A stretch of DNA of 64,000 bases from assembly GCF_014042015.1 (NCBI RefSeq), contig NZ_CP059493.1, forward strand, positions 248,001 through 312,000. Reading direction: 5' to 3'. The notes under the pieces are model-generated. The model saw only the letters and a program-made list of their open reading frames with translations, was not told where the DNA came from and did not search any database. The translations under genes and the position numbers were made by a program. Origin of the DNA: Actinotalea sp. JY-7876. GTDB lineage: Bacteria > Actinomycetota > Actinomycetes > Actinomycetales > Cellulomonadaceae. Of this stretch, positions 40,136 through 48,076 are shown in pieces (positions within the stretch are counted from its first letter, which is position 1; each line of letters begins with the position of its first letter).

Positions 40136-40882
40136 GTGACACCGACTGGCTCTTGGGCGTCGAGCAGGGCTGTCCGTGCGGTCATGCAAGCGAACCGGAG
40201 CCGCGATACGCGGCTCGAACTTGCAGTGCGCCGCGAGCTGCACCGACGAGGGCTGAGGTACCGGGTGTCCTACCGGCCGGCGGGCACTCGACGGACCATC
40301 GACGTCGCGTTCACGCGTCAGAAGGTTGCCGTCTTCCTCGACGGTTGCTTCTGGCACGGATGTCCCGACCACTACAGGCCAGCGCACAAGAATGCCGAGT
40401 TCTGGTCGGCGAAGATCGCAGCAAACCGGGCGCGTGACGCGGACACCTCGGCGCGTCTGCAGGCAGCGGGATGGGTCGTCCTCAGGTACTGGGAACATCA
40501 GAGCTCAACCTGGATCGCCGACGAGGTGGAGAGAGTGGTGCGCGAAGGAGTTCGCCCGTTCGCTGGGTGGTTCACCCTCGATGCCTTCGAGGCGGAGGCG
40601 GCGGAAGGAGGACCTGTAGCCCCTCGGTGGCCCGCCGTGACGTTCGGGGACCCATGGAACGGGTGGGCGACGCCGGTCGTGACCCCTGAGGTGCTGGTCT
40701 CCGTGTTGGACGTCGTCGCAGCGGCAACGGGTGAGGCGCACCGTTGGGACGGCGACGTCGCCGTGGTCGCCGGACCGGTTAGCGAATCGGGCGAGCCTGA
40801 GTACGAGGACCGACTCGAGCCGGACGACTCGGGCCTCTACGACCTCGGCGAGCTCGGCTGGACGTGGGTAGAGCTGGCTTGA
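40136..40882 (+). CDS. vsr: Vsr-type patch-repair endonuclease with C-terminal extension
   Basis: 248 residues, longer than typical Vsr (about 150). Vsr nicks beside T:G mismatches arising from deamination of 5-methylcytosine, hence its association with C5 methylases. Conserved Vsr stretches are visible: RSRDTRLELAVRRELHRRGL, RTIDVAFTRQKVAVFLDGCF followed by WHGCPDHY, and AGWVVLRYWEH. The C-terminal 110 residues (FAGWFTLDAF...) are extra, rich in Asp/Glu, and of unknown role. GTG 40136. Its 3' end lies about 34 bp before the right arm sites. Confidence 0.88.
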   Translation: MTPTGSWASSRAVRAVMQANRSRDTRLELAVRRELHRRGLRYRVSYRPAGTRRTIDVAFTRQKVAVFLDGCFWHGCPDHYRPAHKNAEFWSAKIAANRARDADTSARLQAAGWVVLRYWEHQSSTWIADEVERVVREGVRPFAGWFTLDAFEAEAAEGGPVAPRWPAVTFGDPWNGWATPVVTPEVLVSVLDVVAAATGEAHRWDGDVAVVAGPVSESGEPEYEDRLEPDDSGLYDLGELGWTWVELA

Positions 40883-40915
40883 CTGTCCGGCAGGGTCTGA
40901 TGTAGCAGGGTAGCC

Positions 40916-40934
40916 GGTTGTCGGCGTGGTTGTC
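40916..40934 (+). promoter_or_regulatory. Candidate right arm-type integrase sites
   Basis: GGTTGTC at 40916-40922 and 40928-40934, 12 bp apart and in the same orientation as the left pair, about 55 bp inside attR. Repetition of pair, spacing and orientation at both ends supports arm-type binding sites. Confidence 0.55.
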
Positions 40935-40988
40935 AGACGGCCGGAAGCGGCGCGTGAATCGCAGCCGACGTGGGACAACGGGCAGTGT

Positions 40989-41056
40989 AGCGACGGTCTT
41001 GAAAACCGTTGGTGCGGTGACCCCGCACTCAAGGGTTCGAATCCCTTGCCCTCCGC
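40989..41056 (+). repeat. attR, 68-bp direct repeat
   Basis: Identical to 15659-15726. Contains only the 3' part of tRNA-Ser (from the anticodon stem) and lacks the acceptor 5' strand and D arm, so it is not a functional tRNA gene. Marks the right end of the element. Confidence 0.93.
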
Positions 41057-41076
41057 CCGCGCGCCAGCCGTGCCCG

Positions 41077-42159
41077 TCAGGGCTGCTGGACCGTGACCAG
41101 GGGCGTCGAGCCCTCGGGGACCACGTAGACCGCGCCCGCCTCGCGGAGGGCCTCGATGCGGCGGCTCTCGATGATCTCGGGCGTCAGCGACGCGGCGAGG
41201 AGGCGGTTGGCCTCCGCCTGGCCGTTGGCCTCGGCGATCGCGGCTGCCGCCGCCTGCTCGGCCTGCACGACCTGCGCCTGCGCCTCGATGCGCGTCGCCT
41301 CGAGGTTCGCCTCGGCCTCCTGGACGCGCTGCTGCGCGGCCTCGACGGCGTCGAGCGACGCCTCGACCTGCTCGCTGAACCGGATGTCCTGGAGCTCGAC
41401 GCGCTCGACCACCACGCCGTAGTCCGAGAAGTCCTCGTTGAGCCCGTCGAGGATCTCGCGCTCCACGTCGTCGCGGTACTCGCCCCGGAACTGCACGGGC
41501 GTCAGGACGCCCGGCACCTGCTCGACGACCTCCTCGCCGTCGACGACCTGGACGGGCTCCTGCTCGTCGGGGCGCACGTTCGACGGCGCCTCCCGCATGG
41601 TGGAGAGGATCACCGGCTGCACGACCTGGCGCGTGAAGTTCTCCTGCGTCCGGTAGCGGTTGTAGAGGGTGCGGATCTTCTCCGGGTCGGCCTGGAGCGA
41701 GTAGGAGACCTGCGCGTCGACGTTCGGCTGCACCCGACCCAGCGAGACGGTGATCTCGCGGCCCTGGATGTTGCCGTCCGTGTACGCGGGGGTGCCGTCG
41801 CCGGTGCCCGCGTAGGTCGCCGTCTGGGAGAGCAGGTCCCACGTGGAACGCGACTGCCACGGCGCCTTGACGCTGATCCCCGTGGTGACGTCCACACCGG
41901 CCACGGCGCCGCCGATGTTGACGATCACGTTGGCCTGGCCGGCCGCCTGCGAGTACAGGACCGAGGGGAGGAAGGCCAGGGCGCCGAAGGCGAGGGCCGC
42001 GAACCCGACCAGCCGGGGGAGCCTGGCCTTGTCCACGGTCACCTGGCGGGTCGTGCCCTTCTTCGTGACCTCCTTGGTCGTCGTCGGGCGCGTGCGCGCG
42101 AAGCGCAGGGCGCCGACGCCGAGCGCCAGCAGCAGGAGGGCGAGCACGAACCAGGCCAC
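41077..42159 (-). CDS. SPFH/band-7 domain membrane protein
   Basis: 360 residues from GTG 42159. Two N-terminal hydrophobic helices (AWFVLALLLLALGVGALRF and LVGFAALAFGALAFLPSVLY) flank a basic loop. The SPFH domain follows (about 90-250), then a coiled coil rich in Glu/Ala (QRVQEAEANLEATRIEAQAQ) typical of prohibitin/HflK-like proteins, ending in the LREAGAVYVVPEG motif. These proteins form membrane rings or microdomains. It is the first chromosomal gene right of the element and 29 bp from the DUF998 gene, with which it may be co-transcribed. Confidence 0.85.
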   Translation of the reverse strand: MAWFVLALLLLALGVGALRFARTRPTTTKEVTKKGTTRQVTVDKARLPRLVGFAALAFGALAFLPSVLYSQAAGQANVIVNIGGAVAGVDVTTGISVKAPWQSRSTWDLLSQTATYAGTGDGTPAYTDGNIQGREITVSLGRVQPNVDAQVSYSLQADPEKIRTLYNRYRTQENFTRQVVQPVILSTMREAPSNVRPDEQEPVQVVDGEEVVEQVPGVLTPVQFRGEYRDDVEREILDGLNEDFSDYGVVVERVELQDIRFSEQVEASLDAVEAAQQRVQEAEANLEATRIEAQAQVVQAEQAAAAAIAEANGQAEANRLLAASLTPEIIESRRIEALREAGAVYVVPEGSTPLVTVQQP

Positions 42160-42188
42160 GACGGGTCCTCTCTCAGGGGGTGCCGCGG

Positions 42189-42953
42189 TCAGACGTCGCC
42201 GCGTGCGGGCACACCCTGCCCGACCGAGATCATCTCCGGGCTGACCGACACGCGCCGGCCCCGGTGGACCAGGACCGCGCCGACGTAGATCGACCAGAGC
42301 GAGAGCGTGTCGAACGCGAGCCGCTCGGAGATCCCGAAGGGCACGCCGAGGCCCGTCCCCCCGGTGACGACGTCGAGGAACAGGACCAGGCCCACGATCG
42401 AGACGGCGAGCGTCACGGCGGTGACGGCCCGCACCGCACCGCCGTAGCGGGGGACCGCGGGGTCGCCGCGGCGCGGCCGGCCGAGCGCGACCACGAGCAG
42501 GCCCATGGCCAACCACTGCAGGACGCCCTGAGCCAGGGCAGCGACGTCGTGCCCGTCCGGGGCGACGTCCCAGGGCAGCAGGCCCACGCCGGCCAGCGCG
42601 AGGCCCGCCAGACCGGTCGCGACCATCGCCGCCCGCCCCCACGTCCGCCGGGGCCATGCGTCCCGCAGCAGGACGGCGCCGACGCTCACCGCGAGCCCGG
42701 CCAGGACGGTGGCCGCGTTGACGGCGTCGTGCCACGGGGAGCAGACGTACCGCGCGAGCGCGCCGCCCTCGGTGAAGGTGCCGCACGTCGTCACGCCCAG
42801 GTCGCTGATGGCGTTCGCGGTGAACGAGTACGCCTGGGGCCACGCGAGCGCGGCCGCGAGCTGGACGGCCAGCAGGAGGCCGCTCAGGGCCCAGGCGAGG
42901 CCGCCGCCGACGAGCCGTGCCGAGCCCTGTCGATCACGCCGTCGTCCGCCCAT
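42189..42953 (-). CDS. DUF998 family membrane protein
   Basis: 254 residues from ATG 42953. About six or seven hydrophobic segments. Typical DUF998 features are YSFTANAISDLGVTTCGTF near residue 40 and SPWHDAVNAATVLAGL near 65. Function unknown. Located immediately upstream of the SPFH gene on the same strand. Confidence 0.85.
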   Translation of the reverse strand: MGGRRRDRQGSARLVGGGLAWALSGLLLAVQLAAALAWPQAYSFTANAISDLGVTTCGTFTEGGALARYVCSPWHDAVNAATVLAGLAVSVGAVLLRDAWPRRTWGRAAMVATGLAGLALAGVGLLPWDVAPDGHDVAALAQGVLQWLAMGLLVVALGRPRRGDPAVPRYGGAVRAVTAVTLAVSIVGLVLFLDVVTGGTGLGVPFGISERLAFDTLSLWSIYVGAVLVHRGRRVSVSPEMISVGQGVPARGDV

Positions 42954-43053
42954 GGTCCGAAAACTACCGGTCGAACGGTGTGCCGCAGGGCCCGCCCGAC
43001 CGATCACGGGCTCCTGCCGAGCGCGTCCCCGGTCGCCCACCTAGCGTGGGCGC

Positions 43054-43332
43054 ATGAGCCCTGCCAGCCGACTCGTCGACCGGATGATCGTCGGGTACCA
43101 GCACCGCCTGTCCCCCCGGAAGGGCTTCACGTGCGCCCACCTGGTCGCGCACGGCGGGCGCTCCTGCTCGGCCGAGGTGCGTGACGTCGTCCGGCGCCGC
43201 GGGGTCCTGCGCGGCACCGTGCCGACCGTGCTGCGGTTCGCGGCGTGCTACCGGGCGGCGACCATGCTCGCGCAGACCGACGTCCGCGGCGTGTGCTGCT
43301 GCGGCGGCATCCCCATCCCGTTCCGGTTCTGA
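43054..43332 (+). CDS. yidD: YidD-like membrane insertion factor
   Basis: 92 residues. YidD proteins assist YidC in inserting membrane proteins. The signature YQHRLSPRKGFTCAHLVAHG with GRSCS is present. The C-terminus is cysteine-rich (ACYRAA, GVCCCGGIPIPF), as in the actinobacterial variants not linked to rnpA. ATG 43054. Confidence 0.8.
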   Translation: MSPASRLVDRMIVGYQHRLSPRKGFTCAHLVAHGGRSCSAEVRDVVRRRGVLRGTVPTVLRFAACYRAATMLAQTDVRGVCCCGGIPIPFRF

Positions 43333-43426
43333 CGGCCCAGCAGGCTGCGACCTACCGCATCTGCGGCGGCGCCGTGCCGACCGCGGTCCCGCAACGCAGT
43401 CCCGCGGACCCGGGACAATGGTGAGC

Positions 43427-44692
43427 ATGACGACGCCCGACGAGCACGCCCTCGAGCCCGTCGAGCTGATCCGGCAGTCCGGCACGGTGCTGCGGATGGG
43501 GACGGCCATGCTGTCGTCGGGCACCGGCTCGTACCGGGTCAAGACGGCGATGCAGCAGGTCGCGACCGCGCTCGGCATCGACCGCCACCACGCCCACGTG
43601 ACCCTCACGGAGATCACCGCGACGTCGCACCGCGGCCGCATCTTCCGCACCGAGGTGGCCGAGGTGCGGTCGGTCGGTGTCAACGCGCACCGCCTGGGCG
43701 AGCTGACGAACCTCGCGAACGGGCTGCGCCCGGGCGCCCGGGCCGACGACGTCCTGCGCGAGCTCGACCGGATCGACGCGCTGCCGCCGCTCTACCCGGC
43801 CTGGGCGAACGCCCTCTTCGCCGCCGTGGCGTGCGGGGCGTTCGCGTACCTGAACGACGGCGGGCTCGTCGAGGTCCTCGGGGTCTTCCTGGCCGCCGGC
43901 CTCGGGCAGCTGGTGCGGCGGTGGCTGCTGCACCGGCGCGCGAACCAGATCGGCGTGACGATGCTCGCGGCGGCCGTGTCGAGCCTGGCCTACCTCGCTT
44001 TCGTGCTCGTCCTGGACGCCGTCGGCGGCTCCGGTGCGACGCACGAGGCCGGGTTCATCTCCGCGGTCCTCTTCCTCGTGCCCGGGTTCCCGCTCGTGAC
44101 GGGCGCACTCGACCTCGCCAAGCTCGACCTCTCGGCCGGCGTCGCCCGGATCACGTACGCCGCGCTGATCCTCACGTCGGCCGCGGTGAGCGTGTGGGCG
44201 GTCTCGTGGTTGACCGGCCTGGAGACCGACCCGTCGCCCGCGGCGGAGGTGCCGCTCGTGCTCGAGGTCGCCCTGCGGACCCTCGCCAGCGCGCTCGGCG
44301 TCCTGGGGTTCGCGCTGATGTTCAACTCCCCGTGGCGGATGGCGCTGGGCGCCGCGGCGATCGGCGCCGTGGCGAACGTCCTGCGGCTCCAGCTGGTGGA
44401 CGGCGGCGTGGCCGTCCAGGCCGCGACGATGCTCGCGACGCTCGTGGTCGGCCTCATGGCCGCGTGGGTGGCCCCCCGGCTCCGCGTCCCACGGATCACC
44501 GTCTCGGTGCCCGCCGTCGTCATCATGGTCCCGGGCGCCGCGGTGTACCGCGCCGTCGTGGGCCTGAACAACGGCGACGTCGACGTCGCCGTGGCGGCGG
44601 GGATCCAGGCGGTGTTCGTCGTCGTCTCGATCGCCGTCGGGCTCGCCGTGGCGCGCATGCTGACCGACCGCGCGTGGGCCTTCGAACGCTGA
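43427..44692 (+). CDS. ThrE-type threonine/serine exporter
   Basis: 421 residues from ATG 43427; ATG 43418 is also possible. GACAAT, 7 bases before 43427, fits a leaderless promoter. Single-chain exporter: N-terminal ThrE domain (RMGTAMLSSGTGSYRVKTAM, then HVTLTEITATSH) with about five helices, followed by a C-terminal half with about five further helices (ARITYAALILTSAAVSVWAV). Exports threonine, serine or small peptides in characterised members. Confidence 0.88.
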   Translation: MTTPDEHALEPVELIRQSGTVLRMGTAMLSSGTGSYRVKTAMQQVATALGIDRHHAHVTLTEITATSHRGRIFRTEVAEVRSVGVNAHRLGELTNLANGLRPGARADDVLRELDRIDALPPLYPAWANALFAAVACGAFAYLNDGGLVEVLGVFLAAGLGQLVRRWLLHRRANQIGVTMLAAAVSSLAYLAFVLVLDAVGGSGATHEAGFISAVLFLVPGFPLVTGALDLAKLDLSAGVARITYAALILTSAAVSVWAVSWLTGLETDPSPAAEVPLVLEVALRTLASALGVLGFALMFNSPWRMALGAAAIGAVANVLRLQLVDGGVAVQAATMLATLVVGLMAAWVAPRLRVPRITVSVPAVVIMVPGAAVYRAVVGLNNGDVDVAVAAGIQAVFVVVSIAVGLAVARMLTDRAWAFER

Positions 44693-44778
44693 GCACAGGC
44701 ACTCACCGCCGGTTCCGCCGCAGGTCAGGGCTCGCTTTGCCCCTGGTCGGACCGGCCGGGTACCCTGACCTGCACACT

Positions 44779-44867
44779 GGAGACGTCGCATAGTCAGGTC
44801 TAGTGCGCGACCCTGCTAAGGTCGTGAAGGGGCAACCCTTCCGTGGGTTCAAATCCCACCGTCTCCG
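44779..44867 (+). tRNA. tRNA-Ser (anticodon GCU)
   Basis: 89 nt. Acceptor GGAGACG/CGTCTCC with discriminator G, anticodon stem CGACC/GGTCG with loop CTGCTAA (anticodon GCT), long variable arm GAAGGGGCAACCCTTC, T arm GTGGG-TTCAAAT-CCCAC. Functional serine tRNA gene with no integration beside it. Confidence 0.95.
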
Positions 44868-44879
44868 CTCTCTTTCGAC

Positions 44880-44910
44880 GAACCCCGCGCCGCTCCGGTG
44901 CGGGGTTTCG
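44880..44910 (+). terminator. Terminator after tRNA-Ser(GCU)
   Basis: ACCCCGC (44882-44888) pairs with GCGGGGT (44900-44906), with CGA/TCG extending it and a short T-run following. Confidence 0.7.
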
Positions 44911-44985
44911 TGGTTCCCGGGCAGGTGCAGGGCCAGGCCGCGCGGCACGCGCGAGGGCGGTGTCGCTGCCCTACGCTGCGGCGTC

Positions 44986-45780
44986 ATGCGCGAGTTCGTG
45001 GACGGTGCCCGGCTGCTGCTGCGGGGCTGGGGCTTCTGGCGGCGACGCCCGTCCGCGATGGCGTGGGGTCTGGTGCCGGCCGCTCTGGCTGGCGTGCTGG
45101 TCCTGACCCTTTTCGTGGTGCTGGTCCTCAACCTCGAGCGGATCGGCGACGCCCTCACGGGGTTCGCCGACGGCTGGGGCGACCCGTGGCGCCAGATGGT
45201 CGAGCTCGCGGCGCAGGCCGTGGTCCTCGGGGCGGCGGTCGTGCTCGCCGTCGTGAGCTTCACCGGCCTGACCCTCGCGGTCGGGGAGCCCTTCTACGAC
45301 CGCATCTGGCGCGCGGTCGAGCAGACCGAGACGGGGACGGTGCCCGCGGGTGACACGGGCTTCTGGCGCGGCGCCGTGGACGGCCTGGCGATGGTGGGCC
45401 GCGGGCTCGTGGTCGCCGTCATCGCGGGGGCGATCGGCTTCATCCCGGTGGTCGGCACCGTGCTCGGCTGGGTGGCCGGCGTCGTGCTCACGGGCTGGGT
45501 GCTGGCCCACGAGCTGACGACGCGCGCGCTCGTGGCGCGGGGCATCGAGCGGCGCGAGCGCAACGGCCTGCTGCGCGCCAACCGGGTGCGTGCGGTCGGC
45601 TTCGGGGCGGCGACGCAGCTCTGCTTCCTGGTGCCCGGCGGGGCCGTCGCCACCATGCCGGCCGCCGTCGCGGGCTCCACGCTCCTCGCCCACAGCCTGC
45701 TCGCGGGCACGCCGCTGCGCGTGGTCGAGGTCCCGGAGGCCCGCCGCGCGCAGGCCGGAGGGGACGGCCTCGCGGGGTGA
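44986..45780 (+). CDS. EI24/CysZ-like membrane protein
   Basis: 264 residues from ATG 44986. About four to six membrane segments. Family features are an N-terminal amphipathic entry (VDGARLLLRGWGFWRRRPSA), FTGLTLAVGEPFYDRIWRAV, and IAGAIGFIPVVGTVLGWVAG. EI24-domain proteins include the sulfate transporter CysZ; in actinobacteria the role is unsettled. Located between two tRNA genes. Confidence 0.85.
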   Translation: MREFVDGARLLLRGWGFWRRRPSAMAWGLVPAALAGVLVLTLFVVLVLNLERIGDALTGFADGWGDPWRQMVELAAQAVVLGAAVVLAVVSFTGLTLAVGEPFYDRIWRAVEQTETGTVPAGDTGFWRGAVDGLAMVGRGLVVAVIAGAIGFIPVVGTVLGWVAGVVLTGWVLAHELTTRALVARGIERRERNGLLRANRVRAVGFGAATQLCFLVPGGAVATMPAAVAGSTLLAHSLLAGTPLRVVEVPEARRAQAGGDGLAG

Positions 45781-45888
45781 CCGGCGGGAGGCGCCCGGCC
45801 GCGTGGCGCGGCCGGGCAGCGCCGCCGGGGGAGCGGATTGGGACGGACCCCGCCCGGCATGTATTCTCGTCTGCGGCCCTCGGGCCAC

Positions 45889-45961
45889 GCGCCCGTAGCT
45901 CAACGGATAGAGCATCTGACTACGGATCAGAAGGTTGGGGGTTCGAATCCCTCCGGGCGCA
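45889..45961 (+). tRNA. tRNA-Arg (anticodon ACG)
   Basis: 73 nt. Acceptor GCGCCCG/CGGGCGC with discriminator A, D arm GCTC..GAGC, anticodon stem CTGAC/ATCAG region with loop containing ACG, T arm GGGGG-TTCGAAT-CCCTC. A clean complete cloverleaf. Confidence 0.95.
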
Positions 45962-45967
45962 CAGATG

Positions 45968-46008
45968 GAAGGCCCTTCACCAGCGGACACGCTCGGTGAG
46001 GGGCCTTC
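45968..46008 (+). terminator. Terminator after tRNA-Arg
   Basis: GAAGGCCC (45968-45975) pairs with GGGCCTTC (46001-46008), extended by TCACC/GGTGA. It also lies after the stop of the convergent small gene. Confidence 0.75.
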
Positions 46009-46049
46009 GTCGTCCCCGGGCCGTCGACCTCCGCGCGGGGCGTGTGCCC

Positions 46050-46223
46050 TCAGCGCACGGCGGCGACGACCGCCCCGACGGCGAAGATCGCGGCCTCGGC
46101 CGTGCGCGCGCGGTGCTCGGCCGCGCGGGCCTCGTCGCGTGCGAGCTGCAGCTCGGCCTCCAGCTCGGCGATGCGCGCGTCGAGCTCGGTGGTCGGGGCG
46201 GGCGTCAGCTGGTCGGTGGTCAC
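46050..46223 (-). CDS. Small coiled-coil protein with hydrophobic C-terminus
   Basis: 57 residues from GTG 46223 to TGA at 46050. Sequence reads TTDQLTPAPTTELDARIAEL, then EAELQLARDEARAAEHRARTAEAA, then IFAVGAVVAAVR. A disordered head, a strongly charged heptad-patterned helix and a short hydrophobic end are seen. The clear amphipathic coil supports coding despite the small size. No family recognised. Confidence 0.55.
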   Translation of the reverse strand: MTTDQLTPAPTTELDARIAELEAELQLARDEARAAEHRARTAEAAIFAVGAVVAAVR

Positions 46224-46473
46224 ACTGAGTCATCGGGTCGCGCGACGGCGGGTTGAGCGCGGGGCGGGGTGACGTCGGCCATTCACCCGGATGCAGCGCT
46301 GATCTTGGTCCGGTCGGGTGAGCGACGGCGACCGGCGTTCACCCGAGTGGGTGGTGGTGAGATGAGGGCACGGTGGCGACCCCGGTGAACCGGACGGGGC
46401 GTTGGGCCGTCTCCCCGGAGGACGGCGTGCGCGCGGACGCACGCGGTCCAGGGGCCGAACGGAGGGCACGGGC

Positions 46474-46956
46474 ATGAGCGGACAGGCGGCTGAGGCGGCG
46501 GAGCAGGCGACGCGCACGACCGAGGCGGGCGGGACGCGACGCGTGTTCCTCGCCGGTTCCCTCGCGGTGGCCGGCGCGGGCGTGCTGGTGGCGTGCGCTG
46601 CGGACGACGGCGGCTCCGGCGGCGCGACCGGCGGCGGCTCCGGCGGCGGTGGCGCCACGGCGGCGGGCGGGCTCGTCGCGCTCGCGGACGTGCCCGTCGG
46701 CGGAGCGGTCTCCGCCACGACGAGCAACGGTGACAAGGTGCTGGTCACGCAGCCGGAGGCGGGGACGGTCGCGTGCTTCAGCGCCGTCTGCACGCACCAG
46801 GGCTGCGCCGTCGTGCCGGGTGACGGCACGCTCGCGTGCCCGTGCCACAACTCGGTGTTCGACCTCGCGACCGGCGAGAACCTCGAGGGGCCGGCGCCCA
46901 GCCCGCTTCCCGAGGTGGCCGTCGAGGTCAGGGACGGGCAGGTCGTGGAGGCGTGA
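46474..46956 (+). CDS. Rieske [2Fe-2S] protein, Tat-exported lipoprotein
   Basis: 160 residues from ATG 46474. The N-terminus carries a twin arginine (TRRVFLAGSLAVAG) and a lipobox (VLVAC), then a Gly/Ser linker. The Rieske cluster motifs are CTHQGC (CxH) and CPCHNSVFD (CxxH). Length fits arsenite-oxidase-small-subunit-like and stand-alone Rieske proteins rather than the bc1-complex subunit. The partner oxidoreductase is not nearby, so function is open. Confidence 0.88.
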   Translation: MSGQAAEAAEQATRTTEAGGTRRVFLAGSLAVAGAGVLVACAADDGGSGGATGGGSGGGGATAAGGLVALADVPVGGAVSATTSNGDKVLVTQPEAGTVACFSAVCTHQGCAVVPGDGTLACPCHNSVFDLATGENLEGPAPSPLPEVAVEVRDGQVVEA

Positions 46957-47425
46957 GACCCGCGGCGGGCGGGGCGGGGGATGCGGTGCGTGAGCGCAGC
47001 CCCCGCTCCGCGACGAGCGCGAGGACCCCGAAGACGACCGCCCCGGCCTCGGACACGAGCGAGAGCACGGCGGGTGTGCCCCCGCCCGCCTCCTGCACGC
47101 CGAGGAACCCGACGGTGAGCGCCATGACGTACGCGCCCAGCGTGGCGAGGCCGAACCCGACGGTGGCGAGCACGGGCAGCCAGTGGTCCCACACCAGCAG
47201 CGCCAGGGCGACGACGACGCCGCCCACGAACGTGGCCAGGAAGCCCGGCCCGAGCACGGGGTGCGCCCGCAGGCCGAGCGTCCACAGGTCGAGGTGCACC
47301 ACCGCGCTGAGCAGCACCGACGCGGCCGCCAGGCCACGCGCGACGTTGCCGGCCGTGCGCCGCCGGACCGTGCGGCTCACCGCCGCGCCCGGCGCCGCGG
47401 TGCTCGTGATCGGTGCTGCGGTCAT
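46928..47425 (-). CDS. Four-span membrane protein
   Basis: 165 residues from ATG 47425. About four hydrophobic helices (e.g. FVGGVVVALALLVWDHW, LATLGAYVMALTVGFLGV). No named family recognised. Its 3' end overlaps the convergent Rieske gene by 29 bp, and it is divergent from the sigma factor gene across 135 bp. Confidence 0.7.
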   Translation of the reverse strand: MTAAPITSTAAPGAAVSRTVRRRTAGNVARGLAAASVLLSAVVHLDLWTLGLRAHPVLGPGFLATFVGGVVVALALLVWDHWLPVLATVGFGLATLGAYVMALTVGFLGVQEAGGGTPAVLSLVSEAGAVVFGVLALVAERGLRSRTASPAPPAAGLTPPRPARP

Positions 47426-47560
47426 GATGGTCTCCCCTCGTCGCGCCGGTCGTCCCCGGCGTGGACCCTCCCCGGCAGAGACGTGCCAGGGGGCGCGCCG
47501 GTTCACCGGGCGCGCTCCCGGCGTCGGGCCGGCGCCGGGAGCGGGGGGTGCCGGGTGCCC

Positions 47561-48076
47561 GTGAGCTCGTCCGACCTGATGATCGCGCTGCACGGCGAGC
47601 ACGCCGGGCCGCTGTGGGGCTACGCGCTGAGGCTCACGGGCGGCGACCGCGTGCGCGCGCAGGACGTGGTCCAGGAGACCCTGCTCCGCGCATGGCGCTC
47701 GCCGCGCGTGCTGGACGGCTCGACCGGCTCGACGCGAGCGTGGCTCTTCACCGTCGCGCGGCGCCTGGTCATCGACGAGTGGCGCTCGTCCCGCGCGCGG
47801 CGCGAGGTGCTCGCCGACGACGTGCCCGAGCCGCGCCGGACCGACGGCGACGCGGACACCGAGGCCCTCCTCGAGGGCTGGCTGGTCGTGGACGCGCTCG
47901 AGCGGCTCTCGCAGGAGCACCGCGAGGTGATCCTGCTCTGCTACTACCGCGGCCGGACCGTCGCCGAGGCCGCACGTCTGCTCGGTGTCCCGGAGGGCAC
48001 CGTGAAGTCACGGACGCACTACGCGCTGCGCTCGCTGCGGCTCGTGCTGCAGGAGATGGGGGTGACCCGTGGCTGA
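47561..48076 (+). CDS. ECF sigma factor, SigK/SigL-like
   Basis: 171 residues from GTG 47561. Region 2 is seen as LWGYALRLTGGDRVRAQDVV with QETLLRAWRSP, and region 4 as LSQEHREVILLCYYRGRTVA with EAARLLGVPEGTVKSRTHYA. It overlaps the anti-sigma gene by 8 bp. An extracytoplasmic-function sigma factor that directs a small regulon, probably including this operon. Confidence 0.92.
   Translation: MSSSDLMIALHGEHAGPLWGYALRLTGGDRVRAQDVVQETLLRAWRSPRVLDGSTGSTRAWLFTVARRLVIDEWRSSRARREVLADDVPEPRRTDGDADTEALLEGWLVVDALERLSQEHREVILLCYYRGRTVAEAARLLGVPEGTVKSRTHYALRSLRLVLQEMGVTRG

Larger units (their letters stand above)
15659..41056. mobile_element. Integrated element in tRNA-Ser(UGA), about 25.3 kb between att copies
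   Basis: Bounded by exact 68-bp direct repeats. A tyrosine integrase lies next to the left copy and an Eco29kI-like restriction-modification locus next to the right one. Cargo includes an excisionase-like gene, a second recombinase, a polymorphic-toxin cassette, a prepilin-FnIII protein, a DUF2637 protein, a replication-relaxation protein, iterons and several small DNA-binding proteins. Intergenic stretches are visibly more AT-rich than the flanking chromosome and many genes are hypothetical. No conjugative translocase, mating-pair or partition ATPase gene was recognised. It is best described as an integrative, possibly mobilisable, plasmid-like island. Confidence 0.92.

Noticed and set aside
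40989-41056. A second tRNA-Ser gene
   Set aside because: Only the 3' 67 bases of the tRNA are present; the acceptor 5' strand and D arm are missing, so this is the attR repeat.
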